Translations under genes and position numbers: made by a program
Assembly (NCBI RefSeq): GCF_030272615.1
Contig: NC_081412.1
Coordinates: 688,010,583 to 688,074,582, forward strand
Direction: 5' to 3'
Source: Cryptomeria japonica
Lineage: Eukaryota; Streptophyta; Pinopsida; Cupressales; Cupressaceae
Length of the DNA stretch: 64,000 nucleotides
Shown: positions 1-11,781 of the stretch, in pieces
Numbering within the stretch: position 1 is the stretch's first letter
How the letters are laid out: each line of letters begins with the position of its first letter
Notes under the pieces: generated by a model
The model's input: only the letters and a program-made list of their open reading frames with translations
The model's database searches: none
What the model was told of the DNA's origin: nothing

Positions 1-843
1 ACTAGACATTTGGCGCCATCGTTGCAGGAATACTGAGAATAGTTCACCTGGTTTTTGTTTGGTGTTGCACAGATCAGCCATGGTGATGTCGCATTCAATG
101 TTATGAGAGTAATGAGCGAGGAATTTTTGGATGAGTTCCTCAAATGTTCTAATGCCACCCGGTAGTCAGGAAAACCATGATGTGGTTGTTCCTCCCAAAC
201 TTTGGGGAAAAAGGCACATTAGGTATGTGTCTTCATATGCCACTTCAAGACAAGCGGAATGAAATTCTCGGACATGATCACGGGGATCCCCCTTTCCTCT
301 ATATTTTTCAAATTTGGGTGTTTCGAATCCTCATGGAAAGGGTGGCATATAAAGATTCCTATCAAACGGATAGGGACAGATGTCGTTAAGTGAGAATTGA
401 TTGGTCTTAACACCACTATGAAGTTGTTGGGCGAGATTCTCGACTTGTTGCCGCAACATCTCCATTTCATTTGGAGGAGGAGGTGGTGGGTTACCTCGAG
501 GAATGTTATATCTGATGTGATCTCTACCTCTTTCCTCCTCATGGCGACTTTGTCTTTCTGATGCTTGTCTTAATTGGGCAAGATCAAAGTCAGAGGGGAG
601 TTTGGCTCCTTCTTGAGCGAGTTTTAAGAAGTGAGCATTCGCATTACTCCTGAGTATTTCGTCAAACAGTCTGTTAAAGAGAGGGTTATGCTGGGCCCTC
701 TCTATTGTTGCAGGAGTGGGAGTACTTGGGTTTTCGTCATTCATATTTCCTCCAAGTGCCTCTTGAAATTCATTGAGATTTTCGTCTTCTTCTTCCTCAA
801 TTTCTATTTCTCGTTGCCTTGACCGTGATCGTGTTTGAGCCAT
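1..843 (-). pseudogene. gag: gag (N-terminal part), element A1
   Basis: Structural polyprotein of the particle. The start chosen is the ATG at 841-843 (MAQTRSRSRQRE...), the same start as in A2. A longer reading upstream has no counterpart in the relatives. Visible parts are a charged N-terminus with a run of acidic residues, a proline run near residue 120 and the beginning of the Retrotrans_gag (PF03732-type) capsid region (CPYPFDRNLYMPPFP). Two in-frame TGA codons (331-333 and 166-168) stand where A2 has CGA, so this copy is broken by two C-to-T changes at CpG sites. The protein is truncated by the window edge. Confidence 0.85.
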
Positions 844-1282
844 TTTGTTTGCAAGTTTTGTGTGAAGTTGATTGAAGATGATGATGAGTTGTTGTTTAAT
901 GTAATGAGATTTGATGGTTGGTGATTGTGTGGTATGTAGAGCTCTAGCACTTTGAGGTAGATGTAACTGAAATTGCTTCTTTGAATTGCTTGTTTGTTTG
1001 TGGAGTTTGGATGTGATAAGGTGTAGAGAAATCTGAGATGTGTTACACATTGAACTACCTAGTAATGAGAAGATTCACTCATGAACTGGTTTTAACCAGA
1101 GTAGATGTGTCTCTTAGGATGAGCTTATCCTAGATGTAGAAAAAATCAAAAAAAAGTGATGTGATGTGTTTGATTCAAGCAATATCTAAAAGGAATTTTG
1201 GGACAAGAACCTCTTAATGTTTTGAGAGTTGGGATGGATTGATGATGGAATGATGAGATGATGGGTGTTTTGTTTTCAACTT

Positions 1283-1817
1283 TCAATAAAAAATTTGTGT
1301 TACGAATGGGACAAACTCTATCTCTTCCCTTTCAGGTGTTGGAGGTATTTCTCGAGCTGTGTTGTAGGTGATACAGATGTTTGGGAAGAAGTTGGGATTA
1401 ATCTTTCCTCCTTGATTTTTGTGATAACTCAGAGCTCTATATTGCATAAAAGCTCTGTGATTCAATGATTCTGAATCAAACTCATTTGTTTTACCTTGAA
1501 GGTATAGACGCATGCGATGTAGAAAGACTCTATGTGAGACAAAAATTTGTCGATTGATATAGAAGAATTTCCTCTTTTTGATCAAAGCCTTTGAGCTTAA
1601 TGGTCTTCTTTTCAAGTTGATATTCTGATGACACTTCTTCTTTCGCAAGATGTGAAGAATGGTCATAAAGTTTTTGACTCTTTATTGTTTGCACTTTGTT
1701 TTTGATGTTTTTTTTCGATTGTTTTGACAGATGTTTGGTTGGATGAATACTTTTCTTTTGGGAAGTGATTTTCTGATTTTTCTTTGACAAGAAAACAAAG
1801 CAAGCACACAAACACAA
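1283..1817 (-). pseudogene. ORF1 upstream of gag, element A1 (frameshifted)
   Basis: Homolog of the intact 174-codon ORF of A2 (61537-62061). The N-terminal half reads from 1817 in one frame and the C-terminal half (KKRKFFYINRQIFVSHRVFL ... KINPNFFPNICITYNTAREI) reads in another frame, ending with a stop at 1283. Comparison with A2 places about one lost base near 1665-1672. The C-terminal half also resembles ORF1 of the distant element B. Ogre-type elements are known for an ORF of unknown function before gag, and this fits that position. No catalytic motif, signal peptide or membrane segment is evident; the protein is basic and rich in Lys, Arg and aromatic residues. The 844-1282 gap between ORF1 and gag shows no gene. 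Confidence 0.7.
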
Positions 1818-3539
1818 GAATGTTGCCTCAAAGGCACAAATGAGTATGGGTCTAGATCAACCCAATCCTTGGACTTTTATATAACCCTTCCTTTAGATGT
1901 ATTTTAAGGTGTATTTCCAAAGCCTGAAGTCGGCTCAATTTGCACTTGGTCTTTAAAACGAACACACTTCAAACACTTTTTATCCTTCAGGTCAAATGGC
2001 CTGTTGTGATAAATTTAGCCCACATCTTGATATTTCTTCGACTTTGGTACTACATACCTTATGAATCCCGCCTTGGCAGGTAAGGATGTGATATACTAAG
2101 TCTTGCATGAGCATAACAAATAGATGATCCCTATGATGGGGGAGTCACCACTTTTATCAAGCCACAAGTGACTTTTCAAAAAGCTATGTTTCTACTCAAG
2201 GAAATATTTATGGTGAGTATCTTGGGAGCAAAACCATCTATGCTCTTGCACTAAATTATATCGCAAATATCCTCAATCAATAGAACGGGTGGGCTACTAC
2301 TTAAAGGTGTTTAGTCATGTTCGATATTTTTGGACATAAGTTCATTCTGCAGTGACTCACTTAAGAGCCTTGTAACTGGTGGTGGGGCCCATTTGTCCTT
2401 TCGGCCAGTTACACTGTAGGAACAGCTATACCCAAGGCTACAGCTTTCGCTCTCACCTGATTTCTATAGCGGCTTGAAGGATTTACCGCTCAAGGTCGTT
2501 CCCAAGAGTGATGTGTCTCTTGGCAGGCCTCTCTTAAAAAGATAAAATTTTGAGTGTTACTAACACTTTTCTCTTGCACCTAGGACCATGAAAGCCAAGG
2601 GAGAGGATAGTGTGTGTTAGAAGTAGGACCACTCGACCAACTCTTTGCACAAGTGTGCCAAGCACGAAAAACACTTGTTCTTTTTAATCTATCATTGCAA
2701 TGTGATCTAACTATTTGGAGATGTTGCTCCAACAATCATGGTGTTCTTTTTAATTTTCAAAGGCAATTGTTTGAGTAAACTAGAATTTGAAAATCCTAGT
2801 CAACTTAATGAAAAATACGTTTGCATGAAGTAAAATTGCTTTAAAAATGAGACAAGTTGATTGTGAATTTTATTTGCACCAAAAATGGAAGTGTGGATTG
2901 TGAGTTTTATCTTGATGCAAGAAATAAAATTTGCTTTGTTGATTTTAAGCACCAAAACGAAGTTTGTTTCCTAACTTGCAAAAAAAAATAAAGTTGTTTT
3001 TGTATAAGTTTGTGGTTCTTTTTACCTTGGAACAATGAAATTCTTTTTAAGAGCCCCAAACAAATGTGTGATTCTTTTTTTAAAAGCCCAAATTTGAAAT
3101 GTGAAGTTAATTTTAAACCAAAATAAAAAGTGAATTCATTTTTAAAACCAACTTCAAAAAACAAGTTAGTAAAAAATATAAATCTACTTTTTAATCTAAT
3201 TTAAATCTGCACAAAAGAGAAAAATAGTTAGTAAAATCCGCCTATTTGGTGGGCTTCTACAAGCCTAATTTTTTTTTTTTTTTTGGTTACAAGGTGATTT
3301 GTACAACGTTTTGTTACAATAGCGCTAGTCTGCGTTTGAACAGAGGCACTATTTAACACAAACACACTAAAAGAAAGGGAAAGACAGAGAAGGAAAAAGC
3401 ACTGAAACAGGGTGAATAGCGCCAAAATAATGTCAAATGCACCAAAACAGTGTCAAAAGCGCAACCTGTGTGACATTTTCAACATTCAAACATGTTATTG
3501 GTTAAAAAAAAAAAAAAAAAGTTGATCTTTTTGGTGTTT
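1818..3539 (-). other. Leader of element A1
   Basis: Noncoding leader between PBS and ORF1, collinear with 62062-63670 of A2. It contains homopolymer tracts (T-run near 3270-3286, A-run near 3504-3520) whose lengths differ between the copies. A ~120-bp segment near 2815-2933 is absent from A2. No ORF of substance is seen. Confidence 0.6.
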
Positions 3540-3560
3540 GGATTCACGTCGGGTTCACCA
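3540..3560 (-). other. Primer binding site, element A1
   Basis: On the minus strand the sequence TGGTGAACCCGACGTGAATC starts two bases after the LTR terminus (...CATCA-TT-TGG). TGG at the start is complementary to the CCA end of a primer tRNA. The same site occurs in A2 (63671-63691). I do not assign the tRNA species. Confidence 0.8.
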
Positions 3561-3562
3561 AA

Positions 3563-5453
3563 TGATGCTCTACAAAAAGGATTAGAAAATCTGTTTGATG
3601 GCAACACACACAAGAGCACAAGAAACAAACGTTAGTGTTAGCAACAAAAGATTATCCTAAACAGGCATATCAAGAGAGATATTAAGCATGAAATAGAAAG
3701 CATATAAACATAGAATGAAATAGCTAATCAAGATGCTCATAGTTGCTCCTCCCTTGTTCCTCTCCTCTCCAAGTCCCAAATGAGTGTAGCTCTCAGCAGC
3801 TTTTTGCACTATGGATGCTTATGGAGGATTGAGATTTAATATTAAGCTTCAAATATGAAATGAAAAGCTAAATACTATGCTATTGATGCTAAAATGATTG
3901 ATTTTACCAAAAAGACAAGATTTTAGTTATGCTATGCTAAATGCTCTCTAAAAATGTCTATAGCCTAAATGCATACAAGTTTTCAAGATCTGGATTATGA
4001 AGGAATGGGCTCTATTTATAAGAAAAATGGAGCAATGGATGGCCAGGATTGAAAGGTTTAATCAAGGGTCAAGCTTGAAAGTTGGGGATCCATGTGCACA
4101 ATTTGCACCAATGAAATGGTGACAAGTGTCAACATAAGATTGGGTTGAGAGAAGAGGTTGGAGGCATTAAATGCCCGAGGAGACCTCATGGTTATCTAGA
4201 AGGTAAGGGTCAAGCCTAAATTAGGATTACCCACTGGATTAGGAGTTAATGCAAGGATAAACCTTTGTGCAAATGATTAAGAGATAATCATGGTCAAAGC
4301 ATTAAAGGCTTGATGAGACCCTTGGGTTGGGTAGAGGTTGAGTCAAAACAAATGTTTTAACCATGTGGGAGGGTTTGAGGTAACCATTAATGGTTATTGG
4401 AGACTTTGGGGATTAAGTGGTTGAAGGTTGAAAGCCTTCAATGGTTATCAAAGACTTTGAGCCATTTAGTGGTTGAAGGTTGGAAGCTTTCAAAGGTTAT
4501 CCAAGACTTTGAGACATTTAGTGGTTGAAGGTTGAAAGCCTTTAATGGTTATCAAAGACTTTTAGGCTTTGAGAAGTGACTCCATTTTGCTTAGGAATGT
4601 GACAATAATTAGGGGATGGATTAGGCTAATTAGGAAGGGGTTAGAAGAATCTAGAAGGGGATTAGATTTTACAAGTGGATTTGGTGGGTGAGGGAAAATA
4701 AGATTTTATTAAAATAAAAATTCATTTATTTCAATAAATGTGTGCAAGTTGTATTTGGATAAATATTCAAATAAATATTAATTTATTTAAATGAGAAAAA
4801 GGAAGATAAAGCATTAAAATGCTTGAAGACTTTGAGGGGAACCATTAAAGGCTTGAAGACTTTAAGGAAAACCATTAAAGTCTTAAGAAGACTATAGAAG
4901 GAAGCCATCAAGTTTGAAGACTTTAAAGCCATCAAGTTTGAATACTTTAAGGGAAACCATTAAAGGTTTCAAGTGGGTGAGGATAAATAGGATTTTAAAT
5001 AAATAATTTATTTAAAATAGTTGTGCAACTTGCTTTTGTAGGAAAATACAAGTGGGTGGAGGATAAAGGTGATTTAAATAAATTATTTATTTAAAATAAT
5101 TGTGCAACTTGCATTTGTAAGAAAATGCAAGTGGGTAGAAGATAAAGGTGATTTAAATAAATGTTAATTTATTTAAATGTGAGAGGTGGGATTTTGGGGG
5201 ATTTAAATAAATATTAATTTATTTAAATGTGATAGAATATTTAATTAAATAAATATGATTTATTTATTTAATTAATGGTCTGAATTTGGTTAAGTGAATT
5301 AAATCAAATAAATTGAATAATTTAAATTAATAGGAGAAGAGGGTTAAGATGAATTAATTAAATATTAATTTAATTAATTATTAATTGATGGTTAAATAAT
5401 CAAATAAATACTAAGTATTCATTTAATTAAGTGGACAGATTTATGTGACTACA
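3563..5453 (-). repeat. 5' LTR of element A1 (1,891 bp)
   Basis: Runs on the plus strand from TGATGCTC to GACTACA, i.e. TG...CA ends in either direction. Left boundary: abuts the PBS. Right boundary: same terminus as the A2 3' LTR (51307). A sense TATA-like TATAAATAG lies near 4010-4018, so U3 is long (~1.4 kb) and AT-rich, with many AATAAATATTAATTTATTT-type palindromes. Outer parts match the A2 LTR closely, but the segment 3830-4005 does not (see findings). Confidence 0.88.
4388..4565 (-). repeat. ~52-bp tandem repeats in U3
   Basis: About 3.5 imperfect units of a ~52-bp sequence built around GGTTATCAAAGACTTTGAG and TAGTGGTTGAAGGTTGAAAGC. The A2 LTR (50370-50510) and the B LTRs (about 11035-11165, 28255-28385) carry related but fewer units. 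Their position upstream of the TATA-like box would suit an enhancer, which is inference. Confidence 0.7.
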
Positions 5454-5951
5454 GACACTATTTCATCTTCACTGACAGAGCCGTCACAACATTTGATACC
5501 CATGACAATCTCATTTGACTCTATCCATGAAAGAATTTATTTTCTAATCCTCTTCCATCTTCAAAGTTTCATACCTTACCTAGAAACCTTCAAGTTTAGC
5601 AGTCTTTCCTACTTGATCACCTTCATGAAGAGTTTCAAGCTTCAACTAGATCTGCTTAGCATTCTCCAATTCTATGACATTAAATAGCTTTTCATCAGAT
5701 AGGGCGCTAAACAAAGCTTCTTTTGCTCTTACATCATTTTCATCTCTCTTCTATTCATCAGTAGGTGCCGGTGTACCAGAATTAGGATCATGAGGTATAT
5801 ATCCTTTCTCTTCTATCTCCCAAAATTTTGTTCCAAGATATCTGAGATGAATCTTCATCTGTTCCTTCCATATCTTGTAATTTGTACCATCAAATCTAGG
5901 ACTCTCCTTCCAGTAAAGATTGAATGTAGAAATAGATGCCAATGCCATCAT
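5454..5951 (-). pseudogene. gag: copia gag fragment
   Basis: Begins with the ATG at 5949-5951, reading MMALASISTFNLYWKESPRF and then FDGTNYKIWKEQMKIHL, the typical start of plant copia gag proteins (DUF4219/UBN2 type). A stop occurs at 5751. The same frame then continues with recognisable gag sequence (an LHEGD-like stretch and RYETLKMEED) through further in-frame stops until A1 interrupts it. It is clearly a dead fragment, and no pol is left in the window. Confidence 0.75.
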
Positions 5952-5989
5952 ATCTCCTCAAGCAGTTAAGATTCTGTAGAGAGGACCAA

Positions 5990-6001
5990 GCTCTAATGCC
6001 A
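5990..6001 (-). other. Primer binding site of the copia fragment
   Basis: On the minus strand TGGCATTAGAGC follows the LTR end by three bases. It differs from the usual initiator-tRNA-Met site TGGTATCAGAGC at two positions, both transitions. Confidence 0.7.
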
Positions 6002-6003
6002 AT

Positions 6004-7199
6004 TGTTAGAATGATCTGATACTAGGAGTAAACTGAGAGGGGGGGGGGTGAATCAGTTTATTGACAATAATAGTACTTAATACCTTAAACTAGAGCACAA
6101 CTCAATGAAGAATATAACATGAAAGCACAACACACATAACACCAATATTTTGACGTGGAAAACCCAGAAAGAGAAAAACCATGGTGGGAAACCCTACCCA
6201 CAATCACATGAATACTCTGCAGTAGTATTGTGAATGATTACAATGAGGTCTGCACATATAGAAAGGCCAATATAGCCTGGAGCACACTTTTCATCACAAA
6301 GGGAAGTCTCACTGACTTAAAAAATCATCAGACTATAATCTGGAAAGCAATGAACTGTGAAAGTAGCATCTACAAATGCCTGATACAGTTTCGATTAAGC
6401 ACTAATGTCTTCCCTGCAATACAAAACCTTTCCAACCTTCTTCTGAATGATACAACTTGTTCGCTCATGAACCAACCTCTGATAATGCAGACTTAACCAA
6501 CCATAACCATCACATGTCAAATTACATGAATAAGTCACCTATAAATACAGATTATCAACCTTATTGACAAGGTCGACTAAACCCTAAACCCAAAACCCAT
6601 TAACCCATAATTACAAAAATTACATCACACAATACCACCAGACCAATATTATGATTTACATTACATAGCATGGACCTAAATCAAGTAACCAAACAATTAA
6701 ATCCGTCGGGAATTCCACTAAGACCAAAATCCAACACGCTTCACTAGCCGGTAGAAACTCCCAGTGAAAGTTTAACCGGATTTAAATAGGACCACCATAA
6801 CAACACGCCATCCAATGAAAAGTCATCATATACTCGGGATATGATCAAGAAGCACCAACAACATGATCGAAACTGAATCCATAAGCTAGATCCAAAATCC
6901 ACAGATGAAGTCACTAAATTATGCATACCGGTAAAGCTAACTGGGAATGCTAGAAGTCGGTAAAGACAAAAGCAAGTTGGGAAAGCCAAGAACAAGCTGG
7001 TAAAGGCACAAGCTAATCTGGTACCCAAAAAATACCAAAAGAAATAACCAAATCATAAAACCACCAAAATAAGCATCCAAAACCGATTCCAAAGATCTGA
7101 TCATATCGGATCAAAATCACAGCCAAAGCCAAGATGATCACCAAGATCTAACTAGGATACAATGTTGACATCAATGAAAACACTTAACCAAATCCAACA
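6004..7199 (-). repeat. 5' LTR of the copia fragment (~1,196 bp)
   Basis: Plus strand TGTTAGAA...ATCCAACA. The left edge is set by the PBS. The right edge is chosen at the TG-compatible terminus near 7199 and is less certain, because no second LTR is in the window. It holds a G-run (6041-6048) and no gene. Confidence 0.65.
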
Positions 7200-7604
7200 T
7201 TATTGGCAACAATAATGACATGACTTTTAATGTTTTCAATTAGGTCAAGTCGGTGAGTAATTTCAATGGAAAGTTTGTTTACTGGTTGGTTTTTATTAAG
7301 GCTTCAACAAGCTCTGAAATAAAATTTGAGCATCAATTCTATTAGCTTACTTCTATTAGCCTGACAAAATGCAGGGATTGAGTGACCATGTAATATGTAG
7401 GGATTTGTGTCATCAAAAGAATCTCTTGACTGATAGCTTTGTTCCAAAAAATGGCTGGAGTGGTAATTGTTCCATAGAAATGTAGTGAATATATTTCTCT
7501 TTCAAATTATTTTTAATGCCCCCATCTCATAGATTCTTTGTACAAAGATTTGATTGTTCAAGTCTATACTTTATTCAGTTCTAAAATGAATTCACCCACT
7601 TTTT

Positions 7605-7842
7605 TAAAACTAAAAGAGGGGTAAAAATTTATTGAAGAACAAGAAAGATACAAGAAGAAGGATAGACCGCTCCACAAGGAACTTAAAGAGCCCTGCCATT
7701 GTCCACTAAACAATCCAACATAGCAGCCATATCAGGAGGCAATTGCCCCTTATCCTCAATATTCCAAGCATACATTTGATCAGAAGCCCATTTGGCCAAA
7801 CAATCTGCAACCCCATTCCATTCCCTAAAAATATGCCTAAAA
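7605..7842 (-). mobile_element. 3' end of a LINE-type element (RNase H tail)
   Basis: Minus-strand reading 7842-7683 gives HIFREWNGVADCLAKWASDQ and then QLPPDMAAMLDCLVDNGRAL before a stop at 7683-7685. This is the C-terminal part of an RVT_3-type RNase H domain as found at the end of plant LINE ORF2 proteins. Downstream in the same direction lie an AATAAA and an A-rich stretch near 7605-7612, as expected for the 3' tail. Nothing upstream (right of 7850) continues the ORF, so it is a 5'-truncated or broken copy. Confidence 0.6.
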
Positions 7843-8014
7843 ACAACGAATCAAAAAACCACAAAACCAAAAAATCTACCTAATAATTAGCTGTAATTTC
7901 CAGCCAACACCATCCAAGTGCTGTCTATTAAACAAAGTGATCCCCACTTGAGAATATAGTGAAGCATAGTTGAAGCAATATCTGATGTGCGTAGACATTG
8001 AGTTGGATTCTATA

Positions 8015-8232
8015 AGACGCTCTATAGAATCTCAGATGTGGCTCCAAGAAGCCCAAATAGCTCACTTGGAAGATCTTTTGTAAAGAATAAGGAGAGAAAG
8101 AGATGAAATAAGAGAGGAATGTGTGAGGCTCACCAACAAGCTAAATTACGTTCAATCAGGAGTCATGGACACTGGATATAATAAGTGTAATAGTACTGCC
8201 CCTACTTATGATTATTTAGCCATTAAAAAATA
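8015..8232 (+). pseudogene. Possible coding remnant, coiled-coil-like
   Basis: From 8036 the plus strand reads MWLQEAQIAHLEDLL, a TAA at 8081-8083, then RIRRERDEIREECVRLTNKL and more residues to a stop at ~8230. The heptad-like spacing of Leu/Ile and the charged residues suggest a former coiled coil. I do not recognise the family, and chance is not excluded. Confidence 0.25.
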
Positions 8233-10129
8233 ATAGTAGTTTCGTAGGAAACAATAGAAGAATCATACATGAAATTGTGAAACCCCTACTAGAGAGGAAA
8301 TTTTTTAAAAGGAGTTCTCAGGGCAGGTCCTCTCCTGTAGACCCTTTCTTTCTAAGTTATTGGTTTTTTAATGTAGCCTTTAGGGTTTACACCATGCCCA
8401 TTATATTCATCTAATTAATGCTCCCATAAATGCTCTTATTTTTGCAAGAATAAAAGCCACAAGCCGATCTAAAAAATATCTGCTACATTTTAAAGTCAAA
8501 TATAAAAATAATAGAAAATCTCAACTTTAGGATAGTAACGAAAATATTGATTATGACGAAGTTTTTAAAGATAATTAATAGACAATTTGATGGATGTAAA
8601 CATTAGATCTTTGTCTTATAGGCAGGGACTAATAATAACTTGTAACATGAATCTATTATTAGATTGATTGTCATGAGATGCTAAAGCCACAAATGCATTT
8701 CTATGTGGTTTTTTTAATTCTGTAAATTAAATTAAATAAAGGTACCTAGGAATCTCGGAGAAGAATGAACTACAAATCCCTTGATAAACCTGAAATTAAT
8801 GGGAGGATTTATGTTGAAATCAGAAGAAGAGAATATGTAGTTTTTACATTTTATTCCAAATCAACTATTTGTTACAACACCCTTTATATTCTAGCTATTT
8901 CATACTTGTTTTGATTAGACATCTCAAAGTTGTCATAACGAGCCCCTCTCTATTGAGTGACTTTAATATCAATAGAAGGGAAGATTCTAGCAAGCTAACA
9001 TAGATATATGGCTACACATCCAAATACTAAGCACTAATACAAAATAATTAGAATTAAATCATCATTTGCAGTCACTCCCCTGCACCAAAGCCTAGTACTC
9101 GATTTGGAGTCTTCCAAGAACTATCAAATTAGGCCAAAATTTAGTTGCTAACCTGCCTGTGCATTTAAAATACAGTGAGTACTCATGATTGAAGGCTCTC
9201 AAGAAATTCTGGGTAATAGAAAAACTATATTTTTGTTTTTAAATGTTATGGATTTGAACAACTTCTCAACAATTTCTTGGCTATACAAAAGGTATGTTCG
9301 TTTATAATGTTTCTTAACAATATTGCATGTTATATAATATTCTTTATATCAATGTTTTGGATTGCCGAGTTTTGGTTTCAGTCAAAAATTTGTGTTGCCA
9401 AGATTTTGCCGAGGTTCAATCAAGATTTTGTTGAGTCATTGAACCCTGCTTAGTTGAATATGTAGATGGAAGGTGAAAAATAATGTCTTTTTGAGATTTT
9501 AATGCACTTGGAAGGAATGGTTAACATTAGAAATGGACTCAAAATGGCATGACCTTATGGCAATCTGGCGGTACATCCAAGGGCATGACAGGCTAATCTT
9601 GTGGTTGTGGCTTGGTCTTTGGATCATTAAGATCCAAATTTTTTAGTAAATATCTAGAATGATCTATTAATCATTTGTTGATATAGAAACATTTCAATGT
9701 AATGAAATAAAGATAGAGAAAAAGTGCATAACAAATTCAACACCTTCAGTGCCACAAATATGACATATTCTATTTCAAACAGCTTCAAAGGTTGTTCAAA
9801 ATTAGTTTGTAATCATCAGCTATGCCTCCTTGTATCATGTTCAGTCTTAAAATCATCTCACTCTTTGTTGGTATGTAATGCTATTTTGACCATCTCTATT
9901 TTTGGCAGCCTGTTTGCTGCCCCTTTCTTTGTATCATTATACATACATTTATTCAATACAAAAAAATAAATATATTCAAAGGTTGAGACAAACAAACAAA
10001 ACTAAAGATCACATTTATTATATTGACAAAATGGACTCATGTCATGATGGCAAAATATCTCACTTAGGTTATTGATTGAAATAAATAATTAAAAATATCT
10101 CAATTTATTTTTAAATATTAAAAAATAAC
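8233..10129. other. Intergenic sequence without recognisable genes
   Basis: AT-rich sequence with only short ORFs. I find no conserved motif, terminal repeat or RNA gene here. The same holds for 7200-7604. The right end (about 10080-10129) is part of an AT-rich tandem repeat shared with 28827-28975. Confidence 0.5.
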
Positions 10130-10134
10130 ATTAC

Positions 10135-11607
10135 TGTATGCGAGAAAAGTGGGCTGATAGAATTTAATATGTGAAAATATTTCAAAATACTAGTCCACAC
10201 ACACACAGGACTTCTTGGTGCAAGCTATGGAGTAACAACGTATTACTCAGCTTCCCAAGGTGGGTCCCATGGTTCTCTATCTCACAATGTCCCTCAAACC
10301 AATGTTTTTGCTCTCAGATCACTGAGCAAAATGGTTTAGGGATGGCAAATGCAAGAATGAGGGATGCTTTGATAGATTTTAGTATGAGATGTGTTATAAG
10401 CTATGTATGATTCTAGAAATGCAATAAACTAGATGATAAGATGACAAGGTTAGTATGAATACTATCCTAACATGATATATTTAGTCTATGATTGAGCTAA
10501 ATGATAAAGAAAATATTCTAAACATGCATATTTAGACTAATTCCTGATTTCAAAGAGGCTAAAATGATGAGCATATATGAAATGAAAGCTTGAATGTATT
10601 TGAGCATAAGTTTGATACTACAAATTTGAAGGATGATTGTTAAAAATGGAGGAATGAGGGCTCTATTTATAGCAAAAATAGGGCAATGGATGGTCAGGAT
10701 TGAAAGAGTTAATCAAGGGATGAGTTTGAAAGTTGGGGATCCATGTTTGCAATTTGCACCAATGAAATGGTGACAAGTGTCAACATAAGATTGGGTTGAG
10801 AGAAGGGGTTGGAGACATTAAATGCCTGAGAAGACCTCATAGTTATCTAGAGGGTAAGGGTCAAGCTTAAGTTAGGTTTACCCAATGGATTAAGACTTAA
10901 TCCAAAGATAAACCTTTGTGCAAATGATTAAGAGATAATCATGGTCAAAGCATTAAAGGCCTGATGAGACCCTTGGGTTGGGTGAAGGTTGAGTTAAAAC
11001 AAATGTTTTAACCATGTAAGAGGGTTTGAGTTAACCATTAATGATTATTGGAGACTTTGGGGGATTAAGTGGTTGACAGTTGGAAGCCTTTAATGGTTAT
11101 CAAAGACTTTGAGGAATTAAGTGGTTGAAGACTTGAAGCCTTTAATGGTTATCAAAGACTTTGAGGGTTTGAGAAGTGACTTCCCTTTGCTTAGGGATGT
11201 GACAAAGTTTAGAGGAGGGGTTAGGTTAATTAGAAATGATTAGAAGATTCTAGAAGGGATTAGAAAGGGGTTTAGGATTTTGCAAGTGGATGGAGGGATA
11301 ATAGGATTTAATAAAGTATTTTAATTCAATTTGGTTGCAATTTGGAGAAATTAAATAAATTAGATTTATTCAATTTTAGGATAACTATTTAATTAAATTT
11401 GAATTTAATTAAAAGTGGACAGGGGGGCTTTATTGAATAAAATGATTTATTCATTAAATGGGTATAGTGAATTTAATTTAAATAAATTGAGTAATTTACT
11501 TAATTAAATAGAAGAATGTGGGTAATTTAATTAAATTGGATTTAATCAAATAGAGAAATGAACATAAAATATTCATTTAGGAATATGGTCATTTTTATAC
11601 GTCTACA
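10135..11607 (-). repeat. 3' LTR of element B (1,473 bp)
   Basis: TGTATGCG...GTCTACA on the plus strand, near-identical to 27353-28826. Flanked on the left by the TSD copy ATTAC and on the right by the PPT. A TATA-like TATAAATAGAG (minus) lies at 10661-10671. Confidence 0.93.
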
Positions 11608-11622
11608 TTTTTCCCCTCTTTG
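11608..11622 (-). other. Polypurine tract of element B
   Basis: On the minus strand TCAAAGAGGGGAAAAA directly precedes the 3' LTR. This is the expected primer for plus-strand synthesis. A2 has the matching TCAAAGAGGGGCAAA at 51308-51321. Confidence 0.8.
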
Positions 11623-11781
11623 AAGTGACGTGTGTGCACATGTTATTTCAAAGAAAATGATGCTTTATCATGATTTATGATCAAATGCAATTTTTGTGTT
11701 GGTCTTTTGATTTGCTAGTCGTGTCCGGGATTTGATTTGATGTGTGATGCCCCAGATTCGATATTTGATGGTGATGCCCCC

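Larger units (their letters stand above)
1..5453 (-). mobile_element. Element A1: 5' part of a Tat/Ogre-like Ty3/gypsy retrotransposon
   Basis: Minus-strand LTR retrotransposon whose pol and 3' LTR lie beyond the left window edge. Read in its own direction it has a 5' LTR (5453 to 3563), a primer binding site, a ~1.7 kb leader, a small ORF1 and the start of gag, which is cut by the window at base 1. Bases 1-3560 match 60244-63691 of element A2 nearly collinearly, so the two are copies of one family (A). Its right end interrupts a copia fragment. The target-site duplication cannot be tested because the other end is missing; the five flanking bases on the right are GACAC (5454-5458). The Tat/Ogre assignment comes from family member A2, which has the second RNase H domain, and from the presence of an ORF before gag. 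Confidence 0.88.
5454..7199 (-). mobile_element. Ty1/copia fragment (gag start, PBS, 5' LTR)
   Basis: Minus-strand copia remnant. An LTR at 6004-7199 is followed (minus direction) by a PBS and a decayed gag. Element A1 interrupts it at 5453/5454, so the rest should lie left of the window. It is unrelated in sequence to the copia element D at 30-38 kb. Confidence 0.75.

Noticed and set aside
331-1050. Longer gag of A1 starting at 1050
   Set aside because: The first 69 residues have no counterpart in A2, where gag starts at MAQTRS; the start at 843 is preferred.
6230-6496. 88-codon plus-strand ORF
   Set aside because: Lies inside the copia LTR in antisense direction, no similarity seen.
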